Position numbers and translations under genes: made by a program. A stretch of 64,000 bases of DNA from Streptomyces sp. NBC_01235 (lineage in GTDB: Bacteria > Actinomycetota > Actinomycetes > Streptomycetales > Streptomycetaceae): assembly GCF_035989285.1 (NCBI RefSeq), contig NZ_CP108513.1, forward strand, positions 9,858,001 to 9,922,000. The letters run 5' to 3'. Shown here in pieces: positions 27,985 through 37,353 of this stretch (the first letter of the stretch is position 1; the number at the start of each line of letters is the position of its first letter). The notes beneath the pieces were generated by a model. The model worked only from the letters and a program-made list of their open reading frames with translations. It ran no database searches and was not told the origin of the DNA.

Positions 27985-28374
27985 TCATGCCTCGATGGCG
28001 GAATGGCGGCCGAGGAACAGGTCGAACGCCTCCGACACCTGTTCCGTCGTCGCTTCGGAGATTTCCAGTTCGTCGTTGTCCAGCTTCAGCCGCAGGGTGG
28101 GGCGAGAGCCATGACAGCGTGACCGCCATTCGCGGATGGCGGTCATGACCTGGGACAGCCCGGCGGTCGAGCTGCCCAGGCCGACCAGCAGGGCTCCGAT
28201 CGTGGCGATCTCCACAACCCGGGCGCCGGGCGGGATCTCTTCCTCGCCGGTGAGGGGCGTGACGTAGTCCACGTCGAGCTGCAGAAGATCCTGGCGCAGC
28301 TTTTCGGTCCGCTCCGCGATCGCCTCGGCGTCCGCGTCCTCTTCGGTCAGGAGGATGTGCAGGGTCTTTTCCAT
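27985..28374 (-). CDS. Effector-associated constant component (EACC1)-like protein
   Basis: A 129-aa protein matching EACC1, a small alpha/beta protein found beside variable effectors (caspases, trypsin-like proteases and others) in actinobacterial NTP-dependent conflict systems. The order is KTLHILLTEEDADAEAIAE, then LRQDLLQLDVDYVTP, a short Gly/Ala-rich hydrophobic helix (IATIGALLVGLGSS), then LRLKLDNDELEIS and a helical end. The start at 28374 is chosen for the GGAGGTGGAG site before it; an upstream ATG at 28401 is weaker. The stop is 3 nt before the caspase start, so the two form one unit. The identification rests on remembered family sequence, without a search. Confidence 0.75.
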   Translation of the reverse strand: MEKTLHILLTEEDADAEAIAERTEKLRQDLLQLDVDYVTPLTGEEEIPPGARVVEIATIGALLVGLGSSTAGLSQVMTAIREWRSRCHGSRPTLRLKLDNDELEISEATTEQVSEAFDLFLGRHSAIEA

Positions 28375-28680
28375 CGGTGGCTCCACCTCCGGTGGTTCCA
28401 CGTCGTCAGTGTCATTTTCTTCCGTCGACCGCGCCGCCGCAAATCACGCACATCGCGCACATCGTGCACACAGCGCACGTCGCGCCGGAATGGTGCGGGA
28501 TTCAACTTGCGTATTTCCCTGGCGGCTTGTGGGTCCATTCGCAGGGAGAGACGCGGAAATCACCGATCGGGCTTTCGTCGGACATCACGTACGCGCGGTG
28601 GCGGCAGGGGCGTGTCGCCGACCTGCCGTCCGCCCGACCGTCCCGGCCGACGACCGCTGCCGCTGCCGCGTGGAGGGGCC
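28375..28680. other. Upstream region of the EACC1-caspase unit with 9-bp tandem repeats
   Basis: 306 bp of spacer. Four 9-bp units (ATCACGCAC, ATCGCGCAC, ATCGTGCAC, ACAGCGCAC) run head to tail at 28443-28478, with a partial fifth to 28486, about 70 bp upstream of the EACC1 start. They could be protein-binding sites or slippage. No gene was found here. Confidence 0.55.
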
Positions 28681-29032
28681 ATGTCCAGCACAGTCCGCCT
28701 GGCCACGTTCGACTGCGAGAACCTGTTCGCGCGTTGGCGCTTCCGGGACGATGTCGAGCGCTTCGGCCGGCAGCCCGCGGACCAGCCCTTCGTCGTCCTC
28801 GGGGACATCGGTGGACGCACTGCTTCGGAGGAGGGAGGAGTACCGCCGACTGGACCACCTGCTGCCCTCTGCCTCCTTCGGCGCCCGCATCCCGGATCCG
28901 CCCGTGATCCTCCGCAAGGGCATGCCGCTGCGGGCGACGCGCTACAAGGGCGAGCACTTCCCGGGCCTCGGGCAGAACAAGCCCAAGGCGTCGGACCACT
29001 GCCCGGTGTACGTCGACATCGAAGTGACCTGA
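28681..29032 (+). pseudogene. Endonuclease/exonuclease/phosphatase family remnant
   Basis: The N-terminus STVRLATFDCENLFARWRFRD is the start of an EEP-fold nuclease (normally NCENLF). It then jumps to FVVLGDIGG, which corresponds to the FVVLGDFND motif about 170 residues later. After about 28810 the frame changes and reads RRLDHLLPSAS, RADRYTG-like RATRYKGEHFPGLGQ and the terminal KASDHCPVYVDIE with the catalytic Asp-His pair. About two-thirds of the usual 280-320 aa is gone and the frame is broken, so it is dead. It lies divergent from the EACC1-caspase pair. Confidence 0.8.
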
Positions 29033-29050
29033 ACTCACTTCGGGCCGATG

Positions 29051-29710
29051 TCAGTGGGCGTCGAGCGTCACCAGGTGCTCGCCGGTCGCCGTGCGCAACT
29101 CGTATCGGGCGATCTCGTCGGGGTGCCAGGCCGCGGCGCCCTGCATGGTGTTGGGGCGGGCGTCGTGCTTGGGGACGATCCAGCTGGTGACCGTCTGCTC
29201 GGAGCCGTCGAGGCCGATGGCGATCAGGCGGCAGGAGCGGGGGCCGGCCCCGTCCTTGACCTTCAGCTCCACATGGCTGCCCCACGCCTCGTTCGCGGTG
29301 GTGACCTGCGCCCACACCCCGGACTTCTCGTCCGTCGCGGTGACCCGCACGGTGTCCTCGGCGCCGCTGCCACCGCCCGCCATCATCGCGATCACCGGAC
29401 CGGCCAGGGCGATCACCACCGAGGCGGCCACGGCGTACAGCACCCGCCGGCGCACGGCCCGGTGCCGGGCCGCCACCTCGCCGAGCAGCCGGTCCAGCAG
29501 CTGCGGGCCGGGCCCGGCGAAGGGGTGCACGGCGCGCGGGGTGGCACGCCGGTAGAGCATCATCTGTCGGGCGGTCGGGCCGAACTCGGTGACCTGCGCC
29601 GCGCATTGAGGACACTCCATGAGGTGGTCCTCGAAGCGGAAGGCTTCCGCTTCGTCCAGCACGCCGAGCGCGTACGCGCCGACGTCGCGATGCCTTTCCA
29701 GGGACCTCAT
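29051..29710 (-). CDS. Membrane anti-sigma factor with zinc-binding ZAS motif
   Basis: A 219-aa anti-sigma factor. The N-terminal ZAS domain has HRDVGAYALGVLDEAE and the zinc ligands H-x3-C-x2-C in HLMECPQC. One membrane helix lies at about 88-112 (VLYAVAASVVIALAGPVIAMM). The outer domain (DUF-type RskA-like, about 115-219) has VWAQVTTAN and GHL-type ends. It should sequester an ECF sigma factor at the membrane. The best partner is the sigma gene at 30563, same strand, with one unrelated gene between. ATG 29710 with GAGG upstream. Confidence 0.88.
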   Translation of the reverse strand: MRSLERHRDVGAYALGVLDEAEAFRFEDHLMECPQCAAQVTEFGPTARQMMLYRRATPRAVHPFAGPGPQLLDRLLGEVAARHRAVRRRVLYAVAASVVIALAGPVIAMMAGGGSGAEDTVRVTATDEKSGVWAQVTTANEAWGSHVELKVKDGAGPRSCRLIAIGLDGSEQTVTSWIVPKHDARPNTMQGAAAWHPDEIARYELRTATGEHLVTLDAH

Positions 29711-29851
29711 GCCGAAACCTCGTGCCGTTGAGTGCCAGTGGGGTTACTCCTTGCTCCCATCGGTACGCACCCGACAGGCGAATCACTCAAGCCGCGTACC
29801 GAATCGTGACCCAGATGTTCGGAGCGGTCCGGCCCGCGGATTGGTGCGAAT

Positions 29852-30364
29852 CTAAAAAAGATGAATCGCGAGGTGGCCGAGAGGCAGTCCGAGCTGCCAG
29901 GCCGGCGTCCAGACCTTGGGTCCGTCCTCCTCGCCCACCGGCGCACCGCCCGGCACCGCGTTGAGGTCGGGAGCCAGCAGCTCCGTCTCCTCCAGCCAGC
30001 GCCAGGCCGCGGCCGCCAGTTCGAGGTCCGGGGCCGGACCGTCCAACTCGGCGGCTTCGGCCGTCAATTGGGTCATACGTTCGCCGACCCAGTCCTGCCA
30101 CGGCTGGTCGTACGCCGTGAGCGAAAGCCAGGTCTCCAACTGGGTGACGACCCGGATGCCGGACAGTTCGCCGTCGGTGTCGGACAGGAAGATGGTCAGC
30201 GCCAGGGCGTCGCGCCCGGCGCGGAACTCGAAGGACGTCGGCGGCATCAGATCGCCTGTCCGCAGCAGTTCGTCGGCGATGTACTCGGCGTACAACCAGG
30301 CCATGGGGACGGTGAGTTCACCGCCGCCGGTGCCGTCCGTGCTCTGGTGACCTCTGTGCAGCAT
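29852..30364 (-). CDS. Hypothetical cytosolic protein (170 aa)
   Basis: A Trp-, Leu- and Ala-rich protein without signal peptide or membrane segment. Recognisable stretches are VPMAWLYAEYIADELL and VVTQLETWLSLTAYDQPWQDWVGERM; it ends QLGLPLGHLAIHLF. I do not recognise a domain. ATG 30364 has AGGAAGGG in front, so translation is credible. It lies between the ECF sigma and anti-sigma genes on the same strand but is separated from the sigma gene by a strong hairpin, so it is probably transcribed on its own. Confidence 0.7.
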   Translation of the reverse strand: MLHRGHQSTDGTGGGELTVPMAWLYAEYIADELLRTGDLMPPTSFEFRAGRDALALTIFLSDTDGELSGIRVVTQLETWLSLTAYDQPWQDWVGERMTQLTAEAAELDGPAPDLELAAAAWRWLEETELLAPDLNAVPGGAPVGEEDGPKVWTPAWQLGLPLGHLAIHLF

Positions 30365-30413
30365 CCCTTCCTGCCTTCCTCCGGTGCGTGCGCGTCGCCC
30401 GTCGCCGGGACTC

Positions 30414-30478
30414 TGGGGCCCTGTCGCCGGATTCCCGTCGGCCCGGCGGGCGGACGGGAATCCGGCGACAGGACCCCA
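30414..30478. terminator. 26-bp stem-loop downstream of the sigma gene
   Basis: Arms 30414-30439 and 30453-30478 pair with a single mismatch around a 13-nt loop (TGGGG...CCCGTC against GACGGG...CCCCA). It lies 84 bp past the sigma stop and just before the 170-aa gene, and should end sigma transcription. No U-tract. Confidence 0.8.
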
Positions 30479-30562
30479 TCCGGAACACGGATAAGGACAC
30501 CCGATTACTCAAAGGGGGTCCTCGGCAAGGCGCTTTACGGAGGCTTGACCGAGCCGTGGGTT

Positions 30563-31114
30563 TCAGCGCAGGTCGGCCGCGTATCCCGGAAGCACCCGGC
30601 GCAGGGCGCGCAGCGCGTAGTACGCGCGGGACTTCACGGTACCCGGTGGAATTCCGAGGGTTTCGGCGGCCTCCGCCACACTCGCCCCTTGGAAATACAC
30701 CAGCACCAGGACTTCACGGTGTTCCGGAGTGAGTGTCTTCACAGCCTCGCGCACATCGAGGGCCGCGGCCGCCCGCTCGGCATGGTCGGCGTACACCGGC
30801 GCGTTCTCCAGCACCGCGTCCCCGACCTCCGCCGGCCGCGCCTGCCGGGCCCGGCGCGCGTCGATGGCGAGCCGCCGGGCCACGGTGAGCAGCCAGGGCC
30901 GTACGGAGTCGAAGGAGTCCGCGCGCAGCGCCTCGGGATGCTGCCAGGCGCGCACCAGGGTCTCCTGGACGAGGTCCTCGGCGCGCTGGCGGTCGCCGTC
31001 GGACAGCCTCAGCAGCAGCGCGAAGAGCGGCCGGCCGTGCTCGCGCTGGAGCGCGGCGAGCTCGTGCTCGGCGGTCGTCGGCCCGGTCGCGGTGAGGGTG
31101 GTTCCGGCGGTCAT
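30563..31114 (-). CDS. ECF-type RNA polymerase sigma factor
   Basis: A 183-aa ECF sigma factor. Region 2 contains ALLLRLSDGDRQRAEDLVQETLVRAWQHPE and the -10 recognition segment VRPWLLTVARRLAID. Region 4 has LTPEHREVLVLVYFQGASVAEAA and the DNA helix GIPPGTVKSRAYYALRAL. It resembles the SigK/SigL group controlled by ZAS or RskA anti-sigmas, matching the gene 850 bp downstream. I chose ATG 31114; a longer form from 31159 is possible because neither start has a strong ribosome site and the message may be leaderless. Confidence 0.9.
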   Translation of the reverse strand: MTAGTTLTATGPTTAEHELAALQREHGRPLFALLLRLSDGDRQRAEDLVQETLVRAWQHPEALRADSFDSVRPWLLTVARRLAIDARRARQARPAEVGDAVLENAPVYADHAERAAAALDVREAVKTLTPEHREVLVLVYFQGASVAEAAETLGIPPGTVKSRAYYALRALRRVLPGYAADLR

Positions 31115-31336
31115 GGGCGTATGGCACCGCAGTGCGCCGGTTCGGGACAGTGCATGCACAGGGATCTGCGGCGGACGGTCGATCGCGTCGACGAACGGTT
31201 CGACGAACGGTCCGGGCTACGCCGATCGCGGGCATCGGCCCTGGACGAAGGGAGTGCCGGGGCGGTCCGCCGCCTCTCATGGATTACTACTGATGCGTGC
31301 GTAAATATGACAATTCCTGTGAAGTGGGGTGACCAG

Positions 31337-32488
31337 GTGATCGCACGCAGACGCCAGGTGGCCCTGGCCCTGACGGCCGTCCTCGCGTCGGCCGCCGCCT
31401 GCCAGGCCCGAGACCACCGGCCGGCCGAGAGGTCCGGACTCCCGGCGCCGTCCGCCGCCCGCGGGTTCACGCTCGTGGCCTCCGGCGACATCCTCCCGCA
31501 CGCCACCGTCATCGACCGTGCCCGCTTCGACGCCGGCGGCACCGGTTACGACTTCCGCCCGATGTTCGAGGGGATCAAACCCGTCGTCTCCCGCGCCGAC
31601 CTGGCCCTGTGTCACATGGAGACCGTCTACGGCGCGAACGGCGACTACACCGGCTATCCCGTCTTCAAGTCCCCGCCCGAGATCGCCCCGGCCCTCGCCG
31701 CCACCGGTTACGACGGCTGCTCCACCGCCTCCAACCACAGCCTCGACGACGGCGCCGCCGGCGTACAGCGCACCCTCGACGCGCTCGACGGCGCCGGCGT
31801 GCGGCACGCGGGCACCGCGCGCACCGAGGCCGAGGCCAACTCGGTGACGCTCCTGCGCGCGGGCGCGGCGCACGTCGCCCACCTCGCCTACACCTACGAC
31901 ACCAACGGCTACCCGGCCCCGCCGGGACAGCCCTGGGCCGTCAACCTCATCGACGAGAACCGGATCGTCGCCGACGCCAGGGCCGCCCGGAAGGCGGGCG
32001 CCGACGTGGTCGTCGTCTCCGTGCACTGGGGCACCGAATGGCAGGACGGTCCGGACGACCGCCAGCTCACCCTCGCCCGCACGCTCACCGCCTCCCGCAC
32101 GGACGGCCGCCCGGACATCGACCTGATCCTGGGCACCCACGCCCACGTCCCCCAGGCCTACGAGAAGGTCAACGGCACCTGGGTCGTCTACGGCATGGGC
32201 GACCAGATCGCGGGCGAGATGTTCAACCCGCAGGGCGTCCAGGACCCGCGCGGGAACCAGTCCACCGTCGCCCGCTTCACCTTCGCCCCGCCCGCCCGGC
32301 ACGGCGGCCGCTGGAAGGTGCGCAAGGCCGAGTTCGTGCCGCAGATGTTCGACATCGACGCCGGACGGGTGGTCGACCTCAACAAGGCCCTCGCCCACGG
32401 CGCCGACGTCGAGGGAGTGCGCGACCGGATCAGGGACGTCGTCCTCAGCCGGGGCGCGGCCAAGGACGGGCTGGTGATGGGGGAGTAA
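31337..32488 (+). CDS. CapA-like metallophosphoesterase-fold (poly-gamma-glutamate type) lipoprotein
   Basis: A 383-aa exported protein of the CapA/PgsA family. The N-terminus RRRQVALALTAVLASAAAC is a signal with a loose lipobox Cys. Metal-site motifs of the calcineurin-like fold are present: ASGDILPH, CHMETVYG, TASNHSLDD, SVHWGTEWQ and LGTHAHVPQ. The family is linked to poly-gamma-glutamate capsules or cell-envelope metabolism. No capB/capC is adjacent, so a capsule is not supported. GTG 31337 with GGGGTG upstream is preferred; an in-frame ATG at 31307 would add 10 residues. Confidence 0.88.
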   Translation: MIARRRQVALALTAVLASAAACQARDHRPAERSGLPAPSAARGFTLVASGDILPHATVIDRARFDAGGTGYDFRPMFEGIKPVVSRADLALCHMETVYGANGDYTGYPVFKSPPEIAPALAATGYDGCSTASNHSLDDGAAGVQRTLDALDGAGVRHAGTARTEAEANSVTLLRAGAAHVAHLAYTYDTNGYPAPPGQPWAVNLIDENRIVADARAARKAGADVVVVSVHWGTEWQDGPDDRQLTLARTLTASRTDGRPDIDLILGTHAHVPQAYEKVNGTWVVYGMGDQIAGEMFNPQGVQDPRGNQSTVARFTFAPPARHGGRWKVRKAEFVPQMFDIDAGRVVDLNKALAHGADVEGVRDRIRDVVLSRGAAKDGLVMGE

Positions 32489-32517
32489 CGGCCGGTGCCT
32501 TCGGGGTGACGGGGGTG

Positions 32518-32991
32518 CTACGGCACCACCGTCACCGGCCACCGCCCCGCCTTCACCAGCCGGACCGCGACGGATCCCACGATCCGGTGGCCGGCCTGCT
32601 CGGAGGCGCCCACCACCACCGCGTCCGCCTTCAGCTGGTCCGCCGCCTTCACCAGGCCGCCGTACGGGTCGCCGGGGAAGGTGTGGAACTCCCAGCGCAC
32701 GTCGAATATCCCCCGGGTCCGCTCCGTGGCCTCCCTGATCTGCGCGACCAGGTCCTCGGCGATCTCGTCGGTCGCCTCCGCCACCGGCACCCCGAGCGCC
32801 GCGCCCGCCGCGAGCACCGGTTGCACGTACACCACGGCGAGCAGCGCGTGCTGGCGCCGGGCCAGACCGGCGGCGTAGGCCGCGGCCCGGAGTGAGGTGT
32901 CGGAGCCGTCCACGCCGACGAGGATGACCTTGGGCCCGTCCGTGCCCCGCTCGAACTGGTGCGCTGGCTGTTGCGAGTGCTGTTCCGTCAC
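32518..32991 (-). CDS. Universal stress protein (UspA family)
   Basis: A 157-aa single Usp domain with [12 protein letters not shown] at the start and the ATP-binding pattern G-x2-G-x9-GS in the segment [17 protein letters not shown], then PVTVVP at the end. ATP-binding Usp proteins act in stress or dormancy physiology. GTG 32991. It is divergent from lysX with a 131-nt spacer; no DosR-type site was recognised. Confidence 0.9.
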   Translation of the reverse strand: MTEQHSQQPAHQFERGTDGPKVILVGVDGSDTSLRAAAYAAGLARRQHALLAVVYVQPVLAAGAALGVPVAEATDEIAEDLVAQIREATERTRGIFDVRWEFHTFPGDPYGGLVKAADQLKADAVVVGASEQAGHRIVGSVAVRLVKAGRWPVTVVP

Positions 32992-33122
32992 GGCCCAGAG
33001 GCTATCGGAACCCGCAGGTCCGGCCAGGACCCGTCCGGCCGATCATGCCGCAGACGCGGGGTGGGGCACACTCCTCCAGCCTTCGACGGGCGGGGCGGCC
33101 CGGGTGTTCCTACAGTCGGAAC

Positions 33123-36100
33123 ATGAGTGCCACCGTGGAGAGGGCCACGGCCGAGGACACCCCGGGCCCGACACGGCAAGCCGCGGGCCGCCTCCTCAGC
33201 CGGGTGCCCCAAGGCTTCGCCGCCTTCTTCGGCGCCCTCGGCCTGCTGTGCGTCCTGCTCGCCCTCATCCCGCCCCTGCGTGGCCTGCTGCGCCCGGTCG
33301 TCCGCTTCCTGGACCTCCTCATCGTCCCGGTCAGCGCCAACCTCGCCTACGCCGTCTTCCTCTTCCTGCTCGCCGCCGCCACCGCCGCCCGCAAGAAGGC
33401 CGCCTGGTGGCTGGTCGTCGTCTACCTCGGTCTGCTCGTCCTCACCGACAGCCTCGGCGTGGCCCTCGGCCTGTACGCGCAGTCCGTTCCGTCCCTGGTG
33501 GTCTGCGCGCTCGCCCTGGTCCTCCTGGTCGTCGCCCGCGGGGAGTTCTACGCCGCCTCCCGCCGCGCGGCCCTGCGGCGGGCGCTCGCCGTCCTGCTCG
33601 TCGGGCTCGGCCTGGCGATCCTCGCGGGCTGGGGACTGGTGGAGCTGTTCCCGGGCACCCTGCCGGAAGGCCAGCGCTTCGGATGGGCCGCCAACCGCGT
33701 CCTGGGCGGCCTGGTCTCCACCCGCTCCTTCGACGGACGCCCGCCCCACGCCCTCTTCTTCCTCCTCGGCCTCTTCGGGGCCCTCGCCCTCCTCGACGCC
33801 GCCGCCACCCTCTTCCGCTCCCAGCGCATGGAAGCCGCCCTGCACGGCGACGAGGAAACCCGCATCCGCTCCCTGCTGAAGGCCTACGGCGACCGGGACT
33901 CCCTCGGCTACTTCGCCACCCGGCGCGACAAGGCCGTCGTCTTCTCGCCCAGCGGCAAGGCCGCCGTCACCTACCGCGTCGAGGCCGGCGTCTGCCTGGC
34001 CGGCGGCGACCCCGTCGGCGACCGCGAGGCCTGGCCGCACGCCATCGCCGCCTGGCTGGACGCGGCCCGCCGCCACGCCTGGGCGCCCGCGGTCATGGGC
34101 GCCTCGGAGGACGGCGCGAAGGCCTTCGCCCGTGCCGGCCTCGGCGCCCTGCAACTCGGCGACGAGGCGATCCTGCACGTCGCCTCCTTCGACCTCGGCG
34201 GCCGCGAGATGCGGGTCACGAGGCAGGCCGTGAACCGGGTGCGCCGCACCGGCGCCGGCTGCCGGGTCCGCCGCCACTCCACCCTCACCGACCAGGAGAC
34301 GGAGGAGGTGATCGACCGCGCCGACGCCTGGCGCGACACCGAGACCGAACGCGGCTTCTCCATGGCCCTGGACCGTCTCGGCGACCCCGCCGACGGCGAC
34401 TGCCTCCTCGTCGAGGCACTGGACGAGGACGGCCGCCTGCTCGCCCTGCTCTCGTTCGTCCCCTGGGGCACGGACGGCATCTCCCTGGACCTGATGCGCC
34501 GCGACCGCTCCGCCCCCAACGGCGTCATGGAGTTCATGGTCGCCGACCTGTGCGCCGCCGCCCCCAAGCTCGGCATCCAACGGATCTCGCTGAACTTCGC
34601 CGTCTTCCGCTCGGCCTTCGAGGAGGGAGCCCGCATCGGCGCCGGACCCGTCCTGCGGCTGTGGCGCCGCCTGCTGCTGTTCTTCTCGCGGTGGTGGCAA
34701 CTGGAGGCCCTCTACCGCTCCAACGCCAAGTACCACCCCGAGTGGTATCCCCGCTTCCTCTGCTACGGCGACGCCGGCTCCCTCGCCCGGGTCGGTCTCG
34801 CCTCCGGCATCGCCGAGGGCTTCGTCTCCGTACCCTCCCTGCGCAAGCTCTGGGGCAAGCGGCTCCCGCAGGGCGGGCCGCGCCCCGCCACCACCGAAGG
34901 CCTGCCCTCCCTGGCGGCGCTCGGCCTCGGCGGAGAGGACGAGGCCGGGGCCACCGGTGCGGACGCGGGCCTGCCCGAGCAGGTCCGCGTCCGCCACCAC
35001 AAGCTCGACCGGCTGCGCGCGGCGGGCATCGACCCCTACCCGGTCGGCGTCCCGCCCCCCACCCACACCCTCGCCGAGATCCGCACGGGGGAGACGGTCA
35101 CCGTCGCCGGCCGGATCATGCGCGTCCGCGACTTCGGCGGCATCGTCTTCGTGACGCTGCGGGACTGGTCGGGCGACCACCAACTCGCCCTCACCCGCGA
35201 GGCCCTCGGCTCCTTCCGGACCGACACCGACCTCGGCGACCACATCGTCGCCACGGGCACCGCGGGCGTCAGCGACAAGGGCGAACCGACCGTCTTCGCG
35301 ACGACCTGGCAGCTGACGGCCAAGTGCCTGCGCCCGCTGCCCGACAAACGACGCGGCCTCACCGACCCGGAGGCCAAGGTCCGCATGCGCCACCTCGACC
35401 TGGTCGCGAGCCCCGCCGCCCGCGACATCGTCCGGGCCCGCTCCACCGCCGTACAGGCACTGCGCCAGGGCCTGTTGGAGCGCGGCTACCTCGAGGTCGA
35501 GACACCGATGCTCCAGCAGATCCACGGCGGCGCCAACGCCCGCCCCTTCACCACCCACATCAACGCTTACGACCTCGACCTCCATCTGCGCATCGCCCCA
35601 GAGCTGTACCTGAAGAGGCTGTGCGTCGGCGGCCTGGAGAAGGTCTTCGAGATGGGCCGCACCTTCCGCAACGAGGGCGTCTCCTACAAGCACAACCCCG
35701 AGTTCACGATGTTGGAGGCCTACCAGGCGTACGCCGACTACGACGTGATGCTCGACCTGGCCCGCGAGCTGATCCAGGGCGCGGCCACGGCCGCCTTCGG
35801 CGCGCCGGTCGCCCGCAAGGACGGGCGGGAGTACGACATCTCCGGGCAGTGGCCGGTCAGGACGGTCCACGGCGCGATCTCGGAAGCCCTCGGCGAGGAG
35901 ATCGACGCCGACACCCACCTGACGGTCCTGCACCGGCACTGCGACCGCGCCGGAGTCCCGTACACACCGGACGACGGCCGAGGCGACGTGGTCCTGGAGA
36001 TGTACGAACGCCTGGTCGAGGAGAGGACGCGACTCCCCACCTTCTACAAGGACTTCCCCACGGACGTCTCCCCGCTGACCCGGCAGCACCGCACGGACCC

Positions 36101-36389
36101 CCGTCTGGCGGAACGCTGGGACCTCGTCGCCTTCGGCACCGAACTCGGCACCGCCTACTCGGAGTTGACCGACCCGGTCGAACAACGCCGACGCCTCACC
36201 GAGCAGTCCCTGCTGGCCGCCGGCAAAGACCCCGAGGCGATGGAACTCGACGAGGACTTCCTCGACGCCCTCGAATACGCCATGCCCCCGACCGGCGGCC
36301 TCGGCATCGGCGTCGACCGCCTGATCATGTTCCTCACCGGCCTGACCATCCGGGAGACGCTCCCGTTCCCCCTGGTACGGCACCGCTGA
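33123..36389 (+). CDS. lysX: Bifunctional lysylphosphatidylglycerol synthase/lysyl-tRNA synthetase
   Basis: A 1088-aa fusion. The N-terminal membrane part (about 30-235) has six to seven helices. The MprF/DUF2156 transferase domain (about 245-570) contains [19 protein letters not shown] and RGFS-type [13 protein letters not shown]. An OB-fold tRNA-binding domain (about 640-740, [15 protein letters not shown]) precedes a class II LysRS core (about 760-1085) with motif 2 in [19 protein letters not shown] and motif 3 in [13 protein letters not shown]. It charges tRNA-Lys and transfers lysine to phosphatidylglycerol, lowering surface charge against cationic peptides. ATG 33123 is the plausible start. 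Length and domain order match actinobacterial LysX. Confidence 0.96.
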   Translation: MSATVERATAEDTPGPTRQAAGRLLSRVPQGFAAFFGALGLLCVLLALIPPLRGLLRPVVRFLDLLIVPVSANLAYAVFLFLLAAATAARKKAAWWLVVVYLGLLVLTDSLGVALGLYAQSVPSLVVCALALVLLVVARGEFYAASRRAALRRALAVLLVGLGLAILAGWGLVELFPGTLPEGQRFGWAANRVLGGLVSTRSFDGRPPHALFFLLGLFGALALLDAAATLFRSQRMEAALHGDEETRIRSLLKAYGDRDSLGYFATRRDKAVVFSPSGKAAVTYRVEAGVCLAGGDPVGDREAWPHAIAAWLDAARRHAWAPAVMGASEDGAKAFARAGLGALQLGDEAILHVASFDLGGREMRVTRQAVNRVRRTGAGCRVRRHSTLTDQETEEVIDRADAWRDTETERGFSMALDRLGDPADGDCLLVEALDEDGRLLALLSFVPWGTDGISLDLMRRDRSAPNGVMEFMVADLCAAAPKLGIQRISLNFAVFRSAFEEGARIGAGPVLRLWRRLLLFFSRWWQLEALYRSNAKYHPEWYPRFLCYGDAGSLARVGLASGIAEGFVSVPSLRKLWGKRLPQGGPRPATTEGLPSLAALGLGGEDEAGATGADAGLPEQVRVRHHKLDRLRAAGIDPYPVGVPPPTHTLAEIRTGETVTVAGRIMRVRDFGGIVFVTLRDWSGDHQLALTREALGSFRTDTDLGDHIVATGTAGVSDKGEPTVFATTWQLTAKCLRPLPDKRRGLTDPEAKVRMRHLDLVASPAARDIVRARSTAVQALRQGLLERGYLEVETPMLQQIHGGANARPFTTHINAYDLDLHLRIAPELYLKRLCVGGLEKVFEMGRTFRNEGVSYKHNPEFTMLEAYQAYADYDVMLDLARELIQGAATAAFGAPVARKDGREYDISGQWPVRTVHGAISEALGEEIDADTHLTVLHRHCDRAGVPYTPDDGRGDVVLEMYERLVEERTRLPTFYKDFPTDVSPLTRQHRTDPRLAERWDLVAFGTELGTAYSELTDPVEQRRRLTEQSLLAAGKDPEAMELDEDFLDALEYAMPPTGGLGIGVDRLIMFLTGLTIRETLPFPLVRHR

Positions 36390-36480
36390 CCGACCCGCCT
36401 TGCGCCGGTCGGGTGGAATCGTGCCGCCGGTGCGGTGTCGGTGTGGTGCGTCGGGGGTCGGCCGGGCGACTGATGACTGC

Positions 36481-37320
36481 ATGAAGAAGGATCAGTTGTT
36501 CACGCGGCGCCGTGCGTTGCTCGCGGGCGCCGCCGCCGTCGGAGCGGTCGGCACGGCCGGAGTGTTCGTGTGGGGCGGGGACGGCAAGCCGGTGAAGGCC
36601 GCCGCCCCCGCCGCCGGCGGCCCGGCGCGCAGCCTCCCGCTGAAGCCCTCCGCCTACCGCCTCCAGCCGCTGACCGGCTACGGCCCCCCGCGCGCCGCGC
36701 CCGCCCGCACCACGGTGCGCCGCGAACCGCTGCTGAGGATCACCGGCCGCGGCCGCACCATGGTGCTGACCTTCGACGACGGCCCCGACCCCCGCTACAC
36801 CCCCGCCATCCTCGACACACTGGCCGAGTACGACGTGCGCGCGATGTTCTTCGTGTGCGGGGGGATGGCCGTCGACAACCAGGAGCTGCTGGGGCGCATG
36901 GCCGACGACGGCCACATCGTCGGCAACCACACCTGGTCCCACCCCTTGCTCACGACACTCACCCGCCGTCAGATCCACTCCGAGATGTCCCGCACCAGCG
37001 ACGTCATCGAGGAGGGCTACGGTGAGCGGCCCCGCTGGTTCCGCGCCCCCTACGGCGCCTGGAACCGCGCCGCCTTCCAACTCGGCGCCGAACTCGGCAT
37101 GGAACCCCTCGCCTGGACCGTCGACACCCTCGACTGGACCACCCCCGGCACCGGCACCATCGTCGACCGGGTCGAGCGGGGCGCCGCCCCCGGCGTCGTG
37201 GTGCTCTCGCACGACGCCGGGGGCGACCGCTCCCAGAGCGTGCGGGCGCTGCGCAGATATCTGCCGCAGCTTCTGGATTCCGGCTATCACATCACCGTCC
37301 CGCACCGGCGGTACACCTGA
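36481..37320 (+). CDS. Secreted polysaccharide deacetylase (CE4, NodB homology)
   Basis: A 279-aa protein with a Tat-like N-terminus (FTRRRALLAGAAAVGAVG) and a NodB domain from about residue 95: motif 1 TFDDGPD with catalytic Asp, motif 2 HTWSHP with metal His, motif 3 RAPYGAWN, motif 4 WTVDTLDW and motif 5 LSHDAGG. It removes N-acetyl groups from peptidoglycan or other amino-sugar polymers outside the cell. ATG 36481. It lies 91 nt after lysX, with the sortase gene converging downstream; all three are envelope genes. Confidence 0.93.
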   Translation: MKKDQLFTRRRALLAGAAAVGAVGTAGVFVWGGDGKPVKAAAPAAGGPARSLPLKPSAYRLQPLTGYGPPRAAPARTTVRREPLLRITGRGRTMVLTFDDGPDPRYTPAILDTLAEYDVRAMFFVCGGMAVDNQELLGRMADDGHIVGNHTWSHPLLTTLTRRQIHSEMSRTSDVIEEGYGERPRWFRAPYGAWNRAAFQLGAELGMEPLAWTVDTLDWTTPGTGTIVDRVERGAAPGVVVLSHDAGGDRSQSVRALRRYLPQLLDSGYHITVPHRRYT

Positions 37321-37353
37321 CGCAGAGCCCCCGCCCGCCCGGTCGGGATCCGC

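Noticed and set aside
28443..28486. CRISPR array
   Set aside because: Units are 9 bp with no spacers; simple tandem repeat.
31277..32542. 421-codon minus-strand frame over the capA-like gene
   Set aside because: Shadow frame; the plus strand has all metallophosphatase-type motifs.
32988..36482. 1164-codon minus-strand frame over lysX
   Set aside because: Antisense shadow of a gene with complete LysRS motifs.
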